Assembly: GCA_028278525.1 (NCBI GenBank)
Contig: JANQEE010000020.1
Coordinates: 204,185-268,184 of the forward strand
From: Minwuiaceae bacterium
GTDB taxonomy: Bacteria > Pseudomonadota > Alphaproteobacteria > Minwuiales > Minwuiaceae
DNA: 64,000 bases
Reading direction: 5' to 3'
Shown: positions 26,358 through 37,185 of the stretch, in pieces
Numbering within the stretch: position 1 is the stretch's first letter
Layout: every line of letters starts with the position of its first letter
The notes under the pieces: model-generated
Databases searched by the model: none
Told to the model about the DNA's origin: nothing
Seen by the model: the letters and a program-made list of their open reading frames with translations, nothing else
Made by a program: the position numbers and the translations under genes

Positions 26358-26903
26358 TTATTCGCTTTCGGAGGATTTCTCCATAAGCGAGAATCCGGCC
26401 CGGGTCGGGCTCCAGGCGTCAGCGCGGCGGCGGGCTTCCTCGACCTCGTCCGCGGTCATCAGCGCGGCAGCCTCGTCCCGCAACAGGATCGCCTGCCGGC
26501 GCACGCCCTGCACCTTGCTGTCCGACGCCACGCTGAGCCACATGTAGGCCTTGACCAGGTTCTGGCGCACGCCGAGACCGTTGATATGCAGCGACCCGAA
26601 AGCCAACTGGGCATTGGAATCGCCCTTCGCAGCCGCCCGCTGAAACCAGATAGCGGCGAGCGCGTCGCTCGACTTCACGCCCTTACCGTAGAAGTACATG
26701 GCGCCGAGCATGAATTCCGCCGGCGCCTTGCCGTGCGCCGCCAGGGCCCGGAACTCCTTCAACGCTTCCTGATACGCGCCCCTTTCGTAGGCCATGACAC
26801 CGGCCTCGTAGCCGGCGGCATGCGTCTCCTCCGCGCCGGATCCGCCGATAATCAGCATCGCACATACCACGCCGAAAATCGTCGAACACCGTCTTACAGT
26901 CAC
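26358..26903 (-). CDS. Secreted Sel1/TPR-repeat protein
   Basis: 181 residues from a GTG at 26903, chosen because GAGGGGGC lies upstream and it places a signal peptide (RRCSTIFGVVCAMLIIGG) at the N-terminus; a GTG at 26936 is also in frame. Residues about 30-125 contain Sel1-type repeats: AAHGKAPAEFMLGAMYFYGKGV, then AAAKGDSNAQLAFGSLHINGLGV, then a degenerate third. Such repeats mediate protein contacts. A helical, charged C-terminus follows. It is located between the histidine kinase and the ICMT gene on the same strand. Function unknown. Confidence 0.75.
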   Translation of the reverse strand: MTVRRCSTIFGVVCAMLIIGGSGAEETHAAGYEAGVMAYERGAYQEALKEFRALAAHGKAPAEFMLGAMYFYGKGVKSSDALAAIWFQRAAAKGDSNAQLAFGSLHINGLGVRQNLVKAYMWLSVASDSKVQGVRRQAILLRDEAAALMTADEVEEARRRADAWSPTRAGFSLMEKSSESE

Positions 26904-26966
26904 CTCAGTCTGCCCCCTCGAAACAAAAACGATCACCCCCGAATACTTCGCGCCACTATACCGCGA

Positions 26967-27461
26967 TCAGCGGCGGTCGGCGAGCGCCGCGTCCTCGACC
27001 GCTATTCGATGGCGGAGCAATACAAGGTTCAATATCGAGAAGCCGAGCGCGATCTCCCAAGCGCCGACCATGAGCGGCACGACCGCAACCTCAAGGACGA
27101 CGACGAGATAGTTGGGGTGACGCACGAACCGGTAGGGCCCGCGGCGAACCAGCGGCCGGCCGGGCACGGTGATCACACGGGTCGTCCAATAGCGGCCGAG
27201 ACTGGCGATTACCCAGAGCCGGCCAAGCTGCAACAGGACGAAGACGCCGAACCAGTGCCAGCGGATCGCCGTATCGGCCGGGACGAAGACCGCGAGGGCA
27301 ACCAGCCAGGACGCATGGAGCAACACGAACAGCGGATAGTGCTTCGCGCCGACTTCGACGCCGCCCTCCGCTTTCAGACGGCCGGCATTGCGCGCCGCCA
27401 GCGCCAACTCGGCCAAACGTTGTACGACGATAAATAAGAGAACCCAGTAGAACGGCGTCAC
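26967..27461 (-). CDS. Isoprenylcysteine carboxyl methyltransferase-like membrane methyltransferase
   Basis: 164 residues with about four hydrophobic helices. The core motif GPYRFVRHPNYLVVVLEVA matches the ICMT/PEMT family (RHPxY then a hydrophobic stretch), which binds S-adenosylmethionine at the membrane. It starts with GTG at 27461 in a 4-base GTGA overlap with the polyketide synthase stop, so it is translated with it. Pairs like this (for example BpsA/BpsB of Bacillus and SrsA/SrsB of Streptomyces) use the methyltransferase to O-methylate alkylpyrones or alkylresorcinols made by the polyketide synthase. That pathway role is inference from the pairing. Confidence 0.85.
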   Translation of the reverse strand: MTPFYWVLLFIVVQRLAELALAARNAGRLKAEGGVEVGAKHYPLFVLLHASWLVALAVFVPADTAIRWHWFGVFVLLQLGRLWVIASLGRYWTTRVITVPGRPLVRRGPYRFVRHPNYLVVVLEVAVVPLMVGAWEIALGFSILNLVLLRHRIAVEDAALADRR

Positions 27462-28513
27462 GCCGCCTCCAGCAACATGAAACCGGCCGTGAAACCAGGC
27501 CCCAGGGTCGAGAGCAACTGACGGTCGCCGGCCGACGCCGCGGCCATCGCCCGGCGCAGCACGAACATCACGGTCACGGCCGACATGTTGCCGAAATCCC
27601 TGAGCACGGCGCGCGAATGATCCAGATCCCCGGGCTGCAAATCGAAAATCTCCTCCAGCGCATCCAGCACCTTGGCGCCGCCGGGATGGCAGACGAAGTC
27701 GTCGATATCCCTAAACCCGAGGCCATGTCCATCCAGAAAACGCGACGCCGCGTCGCGCATGCGGGTGCGGACGATGGTCGGGATGTCCTGGGAGAAGATC
27801 ACCGCCAGGCCGTCGTCGCGCACGTCCCAGCCCATGACGTCGAGCGATGCGGGCCAGGTATGTTCGCCCCAGCCGGCGATGGCCGGGCCGTCGGCCGCGC
27901 AACTGACGACGGCGCCGGCCGCGCCGTCGCCGAACAGGGCGGTCGCGATGATGTTGCTCTTGGTCCGGTCGTTGCTGCGGAACGTCAAACCGCAGAGTTC
28001 GACGACCAGAAACAGGAACCGCGCGTCCGGGCGGCTGATTGCGAGCTGCGCCGTGCGTGACAGCCCGATTACGCCGCCGGCGCAGCCAAGCCCGAAGATC
28101 GGCAGGCGTTCGATATCGCGCCGAAGCGCCAAACGTTCGATCAGCAAAGCATCGAGGCTGGGCGTGGCGACGCCGGTCGTCGATGCGACCACCAGACCGT
28201 CGATATCGGCAAGCTCCAGGCCGGCTTCCGCCGTCGCTTCCCGCGCCACGCGGTCGAGCAGGTCCACGGCATTCTCTATGTAGAGATCATTGCGCTCCCC
28301 GAAACTATGGGAGCGCTGATACCAGTCGATCGGCACGCAGGAATGCCGCCGCTCAATTTCGGCGTTGCGGTAGACCGGCGACAAACGGTCGAAGCCGGGC
28401 ACGTCGGGGGCAAACAACTCGGCCGCACCGGCAGCGACATCCGCCTGATGCAACACGTGATCCGGCACGGCAGTGGCAACGGAGGCAATGCGTGGCAGAT
28501 GGTTCATCGTCAC
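27458..28513 (-). CDS. Type III polyketide synthase (chalcone/stilbene synthase family)
   Basis: 351 residues from GTG 28513; the ATG two codons in at 28507 is an equal alternative. The catalytic triad of this homodimeric family is complete: C144 in GLGCAGGVIGLS, H276 in VCHPGGAKVLDAL and N309 in FGNMSAVTVMFVL. The enzyme loads a fatty acyl or other starter and extends it with malonyl-CoA to pyrones or resorcinols. Coupling with the ICMT-like methyltransferase suggests membrane phenolic lipids, as described in Azotobacter cysts, Streptomyces and Bacillus. No hydroxylase is adjacent. The starter unit cannot be predicted. Confidence 0.92.
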   Translation of the reverse strand: MTMNHLPRIASVATAVPDHVLHQADVAAGAAELFAPDVPGFDRLSPVYRNAEIERRHSCVPIDWYQRSHSFGERNDLYIENAVDLLDRVAREATAEAGLELADIDGLVVASTTGVATPSLDALLIERLALRRDIERLPIFGLGCAGGVIGLSRTAQLAISRPDARFLFLVVELCGLTFRSNDRTKSNIIATALFGDGAAGAVVSCAADGPAIAGWGEHTWPASLDVMGWDVRDDGLAVIFSQDIPTIVRTRMRDAASRFLDGHGLGFRDIDDFVCHPGGAKVLDALEEIFDLQPGDLDHSRAVLRDFGNMSAVTVMFVLRRAMAAASAGDRQLLSTLGPGFTAGFMLLEAA

Positions 28514-28546
28514 TTATCCGGCCAGTTCCGTGGAATTCCCAAGCCG

Positions 28547-28563
28547 CTTAACGGACGGTTAAG
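28547..28563. promoter_or_regulatory. Inverted repeat upstream of the type III PKS gene
   Basis: CTTAAC-N5-GTTAAG, a perfect 6-bp dyad, lies 34 bases upstream of the PKS start in the spacer shared with the divergent DUF502 gene. It is a plausible operator but no matching regulator is adjacent. Confidence 0.35.
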
Positions 28564-28733
28564 ACAACGCTATCAAACAGAATTAGGCCAATGCGCCCGG
28601 CCCGCAAGGCGTTCTCACGGGACAGTGAGAAAACACGACAAAATATTGATGCACATCGTATATTCGGGCCTCGGCTTGCAGCAGCCGGGCGGCGACACCA
28701 TATGCGGGGGACAAATGCACCGGCACACCGACA

Positions 28734-29528
28734 ATGACCGTTGAGCGAAACGAGTCCGGACCGGAAGGCGACCGGGGCGAGCCGCGCGTGTTCGTCAAGC
28801 CGGCGGCGCGCCCATCGCTGATGGCGCGGTTGCGCGCCTATTTCCTGACCGGCATCGTGGTCACCGCGCCCATCGGGATCACCATCTACATCGCCTGGGC
28901 GTTCATCGACTTCGTCGATGCAACGGTCACGCCGCTGATACCGCCGCAATATCAGCCGGAAACACTGTTCAAGGTCAGTATTCCCGGCCTCGGCATCGTC
29001 ATCGTGATGGTCGGTCTGACGGTGATCGGTTTCCTGACCGCCAACTTCCTGGGCCGGGCGCTGATCCGGATCGGCGAGCGGATCGTCGAGCGCATGCCGG
29101 TGATCCGGTCCGTCTACGGCGCGCTGAAACAAATACTCGAAACGGTATTGAACCAGTCGTCGAACGCGTTTCGGCAATGCGTGCTGATCGAATATCCGCG
29201 CAAGGGACTGTGGGTCGTGGCGTTCGTGACGGCGGACACGGAAGGCGAGGTGAAGCGACGTCTGGACCAGGACCTGGTCAGCGTGTTCGTGCCGACGACA
29301 CCGAACCCGACGTCCGGGTTCATCCTGTTCGTGCCGAAGGAAGACCTGGTGTTTTTGGACATGCCGGTCGAAGACGGCATGAAGCTGGTGGTGTCGGCGG
29401 GCATGGTGACGCCGCCGGACAAGACGGCACCGGATTACGCGGAAGCGGTAGAGGAGGGCGCTGGCTGGCGCAAGCGCCAAGCGTCGCTGATGCGTGCCGT
29501 GCGCGGCAGCGGCGAAAAGCCGAAGTCG

Positions 29529-29543
<15 letters not shown>
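28734..29543 (+). CDS. DUF502 domain-containing membrane protein
   Basis: 269 residues. Two transmembrane segments (YFLTGIVVTAPIGITIYIAW and a helix around LGIVIVMVGLTVIGFL) are followed by the DUF502 core: MPVIRSVYGALKQILETVL, then a soluble beta-rich domain with VLIEYPRKGLWVVAFVT and NPTSGFILFVP. The function of DUF502 proteins is unknown; in alphaproteobacteria they are often next to recG, as here. Its 3' end overlaps the end of the convergent recG gene by 15 bases. Confidence 0.88.
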
Positions 29544-31622
<2,079 letters not shown>

Positions 31623-31831
31623 GGTCGTTCTGGAACCGCTGTGAATGTTTCGGCCGGTGGACCGACGGCACGCCATGTTAAGCGCTCGGCGTGTTTTGCG
31701 CGATGCTTCTATGCCTTGACGGAGAGTGGAAATTGTCCATCATCGCGCCAATTCGATAGGCTGCAATCAAGTCAATCGAGGCCGGCCCAACAGCCGGCAA
31801 AAAACCAACGCAAACAGGCGGCTAGGCACGA

Positions 31832-32620
31832 ATGATTATTCTGCACCAGGGCAAGGACGCCAGCGACAGGGCACAGAAAATCGCGGCGCGCACGCAAGGC
31901 GCGGTGTTCCGCAGCAATCCGGAAACGCCGTTGCCCGCATGCGCCGAACAGATCTCGCAATGGATCTCCCATACGCCCGATCCGGCCTTGATCGTTCTGG
32001 ACCCGGCCAGAGTCAACGACAACGCCGACCGGCAGGCGATCGAGTCGGTCGGACGCATGGCAAAGTTCTCCGGCATCGACGTGCACCTGGTCGGCAATTC
32101 GAAGATGAAATCGCTGGCCGACAAGGTGGTGAAGCGGGACGCCGACCTGCGCACCAAGTACCGCCGCCTGGACCAGGGCAGCGCCGCGCCGGCAGCGGTG
32201 CAGGACCAAACGATGTCGCCGTTCCAGAAGACGGAAATGAGCATTCCGACCGTACAGGAAGTGATGGCCCTCAAGGGCTTCCCGCAGCAGGCGGCCGAGG
32301 CGGAGGTCCGCCGGTTGAAGAGCCATACCGTCTGGGTCAACAACCTGTATCAGGTGAACGTCGAACCGGCGGAAGGCGGTATTCCGTTCGCGCATCTGAT
32401 CATCCGCCGGCTGGACGGCGCCCCGGTGCACAACTGGCAGCATTTCCAGACGATCAAGAACGAGTTGCTGGGACCGGAATGCGAGGCCGTTGAGCTTTAC
32501 CCGCCGGAAGGCCATCTGGTGGACGAGAAGGACCACTATCACCTGTGGGGCTTCACCACGCCGAACGAAACATTCGGCATCGGCTTCCGCAACGGCCGTC
32601 AGGTCAAGGACAAACGGTAG
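31832..32620 (+). CDS. Hypothetical protein with two unrelated-looking halves
   Basis: 262 residues. Residues 1-115 look like an alpha/beta domain starting MIILHQGKDASDRAQKIA with a central ALIVLDPARVNDNADRQAI strand-helix. A linker (about 115-135, Ala/Gln-rich) leads to a C-terminal domain with HLIIRRLDGAPVHNWQHFQ, IKNELLGPECEAVELYPPEG and HYHLWGF. The Trp/His-rich end resembles short uncharacterised domains often seen in phage-related proteins, but I cannot name a family confidently. It lies between recG and sdhE, a junction that usually has no gene. The gene is ten bases before sdhE, so probably cotranscribed with it. Confidence 0.7.
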   Translation: MIILHQGKDASDRAQKIAARTQGAVFRSNPETPLPACAEQISQWISHTPDPALIVLDPARVNDNADRQAIESVGRMAKFSGIDVHLVGNSKMKSLADKVVKRDADLRTKYRRLDQGSAAPAAVQDQTMSPFQKTEMSIPTVQEVMALKGFPQQAAEAEVRRLKSHTVWVNNLYQVNVEPAEGGIPFAHLIIRRLDGAPVHNWQHFQTIKNELLGPECEAVELYPPEGHLVDEKDHYHLWGFTTPNETFGIGFRNGRQVKDKR

Positions 32621-32629
32621 GACCGACGC

Positions 32630-32914
32630 ATGACCGAACGGGCGGGCGAAGACATCGAAACGCGACGCAAACGGCTGCTCTACCGGTCCATCAAGACGGG
32701 AATGAAAGAAACCGATATCCTGCTCGGCAATTTCGCCAAGCGGCACCTGCCGACGTTCAGCGAACGCCAACTGGACCTGTACGAACGGATCCTGGAGGCC
32801 GGCGACCCGGTGATCTTCGCCTGGCTGTGCGGGCAGGAAGCCGTGCCGCCGTCTTACGACAACGACGTCATGAAGCTGCTTACGACTTTTAGAATCGACC
32901 AAGAATCCCGTTGA
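32630..32914 (+). CDS. sdhE: FAD assembly factor SdhE
   Basis: 94 residues. The conserved RRKRLLYRSIKTGMKETDILLGNFA contains the RGxxE-like surface helix of the SdhE/Sdh5 family, here as the variant SIKTGMKE, followed by YERILEAGDPVIFAWL. SdhE helps attach FAD to succinate dehydrogenase and fumarate reductase flavoproteins. Its stop codon overlaps the mfd start by four bases (TTGA), and sdhE-mfd is a recurrent alphaproteobacterial pair. Confidence 0.92.
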   Translation: MTERAGEDIETRRKRLLYRSIKTGMKETDILLGNFAKRHLPTFSERQLDLYERILEAGDPVIFAWLCGQEAVPPSYDNDVMKLLTTFRIDQESR

Positions 32915-35900
32915 GAGCACCGCACCACCTGTTCGAGAAACCGGGCCGGACGACGATCGCCGGCGCGCCGGAAGGGCTGGACGCCTGGCTGCTGGCCGAC
33001 CTGGCCGCCCAGGTGGCGGGCGGCGTGCTGCATATTGCCCGCGACGACGCACGCATGGCGATGATGGCGGATTCCGTGCGCTTCTTCGCGCCCGGCCTGG
33101 ACCTGGTGCTGCTGCCGGCCTGGGACTGCCTGCCCTACGACCGCGTTTCGCCGAACCCGGAGATTTCCGCGCGGCGGATGGCGGCCTTGAGCCGGCTGGC
33201 CCGCGCGAACGGGCCGCGGCTGGTCATCACCACGGTGAACGCGGCGCTGCAACGGGTGCCGCATATCGACACGGTCAAGGCCGCGTCGTTCCAGGCCGAG
33301 GCCGGCAGCCGGATCGACGAAGCCGAGTTGAGCGGCTATCTGGCGCAGAACGGGTACAGCCGGACCGGCACGGTGATGGAACCCGGCGAATACGCCGTCC
33401 GCGGCGGGCTGATCGACATCTTTCCGCCGGGATCGGACGAACCGATCCGGCTGGACCTGTTCGGCGACACGCTGGAAAGCCTGCGCCGGTTCGATGCGCT
33501 GAGCCAGCGCACCACGGCGCCGGAAAGCCGGCTGGATCTGGTGCCGGTCTCGGAAGTGCTGCTGGACGAGGCGGCGATCAACCGGTTCCGCGCCCGCTAT
33601 CGCGAACTGTTCGGCGCCGCCGGCAACAGCGACCCGCTGTACGAGGCGATTTCCGCCGGACGCAAGCATATGGGCATGGAGCACTGGCTGCCGCTGTTCC
33701 ACGACAGCCTGCAAACGCTGCCGGACTACCTGCCCGAGGCGGTGATCACACTGGATCATCTGGCGGAGGAGGCGCGGGACGCCCGCCTCGCGGCCATCGA
33801 CGACTATTACCAGACCCGGCACAGCGTGATGGAGGCGGGCGCCGGCGACGACGCGTCGATCTACAAGCCGGTCCCGTCCGAACAGCTGTACCTGAACGAT
33901 CGGGATTGGGACGCGTTGCTGACGGAGCGGCCGGTCGCCGCCTTCAGCCCGTTCGACGCGCCCGACGAGGACAAGAACGCCTGGCGGGCGGGCGGGCGCC
34001 AGGGGCGCGACTTCGCCATCGAGCGCAACCAGCCGGACGGCAACGTCTACGACGCGCTGGCGGCGCATATCCGTAGCCTGCAGCAAAGCGGCAAGCGGCC
34101 GGTTCTGGCGAGTTATAGCGCCGGCGCGCGCGAGCGGCTGTCGGGCGTGGTGCACGACCACGGCGTGACCAGCCTGGCCGACGTCGACCACTTCGCGGAC
34201 ATCGAGCGGTTGCCGGACAGAACCGTCGGTCTGGCGGTGCTGGGCCTGGAACAGGGGTTCGAGACCGCCGATATCGCGGTGATCAGCGAACAGGACGTGC
34301 TGGGCGACCGGCTGGTCCGGCCGCGCAAGAAGCAAAGGCGCGCCGAGAACTTCATCGCCGAGGCGTCGCAACTGGGACCCGGCGACCTGGTGGTACATGT
34401 GGACCACGGCATCGGCCGCTACGAAGGGCTGGAGACCATCGACGTGGCCGGCGCGGCGCACGACTGCCTGCTGGTGATCTATGCCGACGGCGACAAGCTG
34501 TACCTGCCGGTCGAGAACATCGAGATGCTGTCGCGCTACGGCTCGGATACCGGCGAGGTGCAGCTGGACCGGCTGGGCGGCACCGCCTGGCAGCACCGCA
34601 AGGCGCGGCTGAAGCAACGCCTGAAGGACATGGCCGACCAACTGATCAAGATCGCCGCCGGCCGCGAACTGAAGGACGCGCCGCCGCTGACGCCGCAGGA
34701 CGGCGTTTACGACGAGTTCTGCGCGCGCTTCCCCTATCAGGAGACCGACGACCAGGCGCGCGCCATCGGCGAGGTGCTGGGCGACCTGGGCTCCGGGCGG
34801 CCGATGGACCGGCTGGTCTGCGGCGACGTGGGATTCGGCAAGACCGAGGTGGCGCTGCGCAGCGCCTTCGTCGCGGTGATGAGCGGCCGGCAGGTCGCGG
34901 TGGTGGTGCCGACGACCCTGCTCTGCCGGCAACATTACAAGACTTTCGTCGAGCGCTTCGCCGGGCTGCCGGTCAGGATCGGCCAACTGTCGCGCATGGT
35001 TCCGGCCAGCGACCAGCGCGATACCAAGGACGGCATCGCGGACGGCGGCGTCGACATCGTGGTCGGCACCCACGCGCTGCTCGGCAAGGCGATCAAGTTC
35101 CGCGACCTGGGCCTGCTGATCATCGACGAGGAGCAGCATTTCGGCGTGCGCCACAAGGAACGTTTGAAGCAGCTCAGAAGCGACGTGCACGTGCTGACGC
35201 TGACGGCGACGCCGATTCCGCGCACGCTGCAACTCGCCATGGCCGGCATCCGCGAGCTGTCGCTGATCGCCTCGCCGCCGGTCGACCGGCTGGCGGTGCG
35301 CACCTTCGTGCTGCCGACCGACCCGGTGGTCGTGCGCGAGGCGCTGCTGAGGGAGCATTACCGCGGCGGCCAGAGCTTCTATGTCTGCCCGCGGATTTCC
35401 GACCTGGTCGAAATCGAGGAGTTCCTCAAGGAGCATGTGCCGGAGGTCAAATTCACCACCGCGCATGGCCGGATGGCGCCGACCGACCTGGAGCGGGTGA
35501 TGAACGCGTTCTACGACCGGTCGGTCGACGTGCTGATCTGCACCAACATCATCGAGTCGGGCCTGGACATCCCGACCGCCAATACGATGATCGTCCACCG
35601 CTCCGACATGTTCGGGCTGGCGCAGCTCTACCAACTGCGCGGGCGGATCGGCCGGTCGAAGATCCGCGCCTACGCGTACCTGACGCTGCCGCCGCGCAAG
35701 AAACTGACGGTCTCCGCCGAGCGGCGGCTGCGCGCGATGCAGGCGATGGACAGTCTGGGCGCCGGCTTCAGCCTGGCGAGCCACGACCTGGACATCCGCG
35801 GCGCCGGCAACCTGCTGGGCGAGGAGCAGTCCGGCCATATCAAGGAGGTCGGCGCGGAACTCTACCAGCACCTGCTGGAGGAGGCGGTGGCGATGGCGCG

Positions 35901-36387
35901 CGGCGGCGACACCGAAGTCGGCGACGAAGCCTGGTCGCCGCAGATCAGCATCGGCACGGCGGTGCTGATCCCGGAGGAGTACGTCGCGGATCTCGGCGTG
36001 CGGCTGGAGCTTTACCGGCGCATTGCCCGGCTGGAAGACAAGCAGGAAATCGAGTCGTTCGCGGCCGAGATGATCGACCGGTTCGGAGCCCTGCCGGAAG
36101 AGGTGGAAAACCTGCTGGAGGTGGTGGCGATCAAGCGGCTCTGCCGCGACGCCAACGTGGAGAAGCTGGAGGCGGGGCCGCGCGGCGCGACGCTGACCTT
36201 CCGCGGCAACCGCTTCGACAACCCGGCCGGCCTGGTGGAATTCATCTCGGTCCAGGTCGGGACCGCGAAGCTTCGGCCGGACCACACGCTGGTCTACCTA
36301 AGGCAGTGGGAAGAGCCGGGCGACCGCCTGAAAGGCGTGCATCACCTGATCAGCAACCTGGCGAAGATGGCGAAGGTCGCGGCTTAG
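32911..36387 (+). CDS. mfd: Transcription-repair coupling factor Mfd
   Basis: 1158 residues from TTG 32911, which overlaps the sdhE stop. N-terminal UvrB-homology modules precede the RNA polymerase-interacting domain, which starts near LGPGDLVVHVDHGIGRYEGLE. RecG-like helicase motifs follow: DRLVCGDVGFGKTEVALR (Walker A), DEEQHFGVRHKE, LTATPIPRTLQLAM and QLYQLRGRIGRS. The C-terminal regulatory domain begins near ISIGTAVLIPEEYV. Mfd removes RNA polymerase stalled at DNA lesions and recruits UvrA. A palindromic repeat follows the stop. A long antisense frame over this gene is a shadow. Confidence 0.95.
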   Translation: MRAPHHLFEKPGRTTIAGAPEGLDAWLLADLAAQVAGGVLHIARDDARMAMMADSVRFFAPGLDLVLLPAWDCLPYDRVSPNPEISARRMAALSRLARANGPRLVITTVNAALQRVPHIDTVKAASFQAEAGSRIDEAELSGYLAQNGYSRTGTVMEPGEYAVRGGLIDIFPPGSDEPIRLDLFGDTLESLRRFDALSQRTTAPESRLDLVPVSEVLLDEAAINRFRARYRELFGAAGNSDPLYEAISAGRKHMGMEHWLPLFHDSLQTLPDYLPEAVITLDHLAEEARDARLAAIDDYYQTRHSVMEAGAGDDASIYKPVPSEQLYLNDRDWDALLTERPVAAFSPFDAPDEDKNAWRAGGRQGRDFAIERNQPDGNVYDALAAHIRSLQQSGKRPVLASYSAGARERLSGVVHDHGVTSLADVDHFADIERLPDRTVGLAVLGLEQGFETADIAVISEQDVLGDRLVRPRKKQRRAENFIAEASQLGPGDLVVHVDHGIGRYEGLETIDVAGAAHDCLLVIYADGDKLYLPVENIEMLSRYGSDTGEVQLDRLGGTAWQHRKARLKQRLKDMADQLIKIAAGRELKDAPPLTPQDGVYDEFCARFPYQETDDQARAIGEVLGDLGSGRPMDRLVCGDVGFGKTEVALRSAFVAVMSGRQVAVVVPTTLLCRQHYKTFVERFAGLPVRIGQLSRMVPASDQRDTKDGIADGGVDIVVGTHALLGKAIKFRDLGLLIIDEEQHFGVRHKERLKQLRSDVHVLTLTATPIPRTLQLAMAGIRELSLIASPPVDRLAVRTFVLPTDPVVVREALLREHYRGGQSFYVCPRISDLVEIEEFLKEHVPEVKFTTAHGRMAPTDLERVMNAFYDRSVDVLICTNIIESGLDIPTANTMIVHRSDMFGLAQLYQLRGRIGRSKIRAYAYLTLPPRKKLTVSAERRLRAMQAMDSLGAGFSLASHDLDIRGAGNLLGEEQSGHIKEVGAELYQHLLEEAVAMARGGDTEVGDEAWSPQISIGTAVLIPEEYVADLGVRLELYRRIARLEDKQEIESFAAEMIDRFGALPEEVENLLEVVAIKRLCRDANVEKLEAGPRGATLTFRGNRFDNPAGLVEFISVQVGTAKLRPDHTLVYLRQWEEPGDRLKGVHHLISNLAKMAKVAA

Positions 36388-36401
36388 GGCTCAGTATCGG
36401 A

Positions 36402-36488
36402 TGTCATTGCGAGCGTAGCGACGCAATCTCGAAAAGCCGTACTCCGTGTTTTCCAGATCGCCGCGGCCCTTCGGGCCTCGCGATGACG
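36402..36488. repeat. Dispersed imperfect palindrome, family D (GTCATTGCGAGCG)
   Basis: GTCATTGCGAGCGTAGCGACGCAATCTCG on the left faces AGATCGCCGCGGCCCTTCGGGCCTCGCGATGAC on the right. Both ends carry the GTCATTGCGAG/CTCGCGATGAC type seen in many proteobacterial repeats; the right half has diverged. It lies between the convergent mfd and DsbA-like genes. Confidence 0.65.
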
Positions 36489-36508
36489 GTGTGTTCGCAC
36501 GGTGGTGC

Positions 36509-37168
36509 TTACCCGGCGGGGGCGGCTTCTTCGGCGATGACGGATTCGTTGAGCGCCAGGTCGAAGACCTTGTGGAAGACCGGCGCGTCCTGGGCGCCGG
36601 AGATGGCGTATTTGCGGTCGATGATGAAGCAGGGCACGCCGTTGATGCCCATCTGCCGGGCCATCGCGTCCTCGCGCCGGATCAGCTCCAGGTCCGCGTC
36701 GCCGGCCAGCAGGTCGGCGACGAGGCCGGCGTCCATGCCGCCGGCGGCCGCGACCGAGGTCAACACGCCGGCGTCGCCGATATCCGCGCCCTCCAGGAAA
36801 TAGCGGCGGAACAGTTCCTCGACGACCGCATCCTGACAGCCCGCGGTGGTGGCCCAGCGGATCAGCCGGTGCGAATCCAGGGTCGACGGCGTGCGTTCGA
36901 CCCGGTCGAAAGCGAACTCGATGCCGACCGCAAGTCCCGCCTGCGCCACGGCATCGTAGATCTGGGCGGCGCGATCCTCGCCGCCGAACTTGGCCCGGAG
37001 ATATTCGGCCCGGTCCATGCCTTCGGCCGGCATGTGGGGATTCAACTGAAACGGCCGCCAGCCGAGCTCGACCTCTATGTCGGGCCGGTCGTTGAGCGCG
37101 CTTTCCAGCTTGCGCTTGCCGATATAGCACCAAGGGCAAATGGTGTCGGAGACGATGTCGATTTGCAT
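36509..37168 (-). CDS. DsbA family oxidoreductase (FrnE-like)
   Basis: 219 residues from ATG 37168. A TTG at 37189 would start in a TTGA overlap with the diguanylate-cyclase-like gene, so coupled initiation is also possible. The thioredoxin-like domain opens IDIVSDTICPWCYIGKRKLE with the CxxC pair (CPWC) of the FrnE group. A helical insert precedes GINGVPCFIID, the cis-Pro segment. Most FrnE-like proteins are cytoplasmic; no signal peptide is visible. They are named for 2-hydroxychromene isomerase-like or disulfide-exchange activity, and the physiological substrate is unknown. Confidence 0.85.
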   Translation of the reverse strand: MQIDIVSDTICPWCYIGKRKLESALNDRPDIEVELGWRPFQLNPHMPAEGMDRAEYLRAKFGGEDRAAQIYDAVAQAGLAVGIEFAFDRVERTPSTLDSHRLIRWATTAGCQDAVVEELFRRYFLEGADIGDAGVLTSVAAAGGMDAGLVADLLAGDADLELIRREDAMARQMGINGVPCFIIDRKYAISGAQDAPVFHKVFDLALNESVIAEEAAPAG

Positions 37169-37185
37169 GGTTCTAAAAGTATAGC

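Noticed and set aside
31786..31806. GCCGGC dyad followed by A-run near 31800 as a terminator
   Set aside because: The A-run is on the wrong side for the plus strand, and on the minus strand the T-run precedes rather than follows the hairpin.
32854..36285. 1143-codon open frame antisense to mfd
   Set aside because: It is an artefact of high-GC codon bias: composition is Arg/Gln/Val/His-rich without domain motifs, and the plus strand encodes an unmistakable Mfd.
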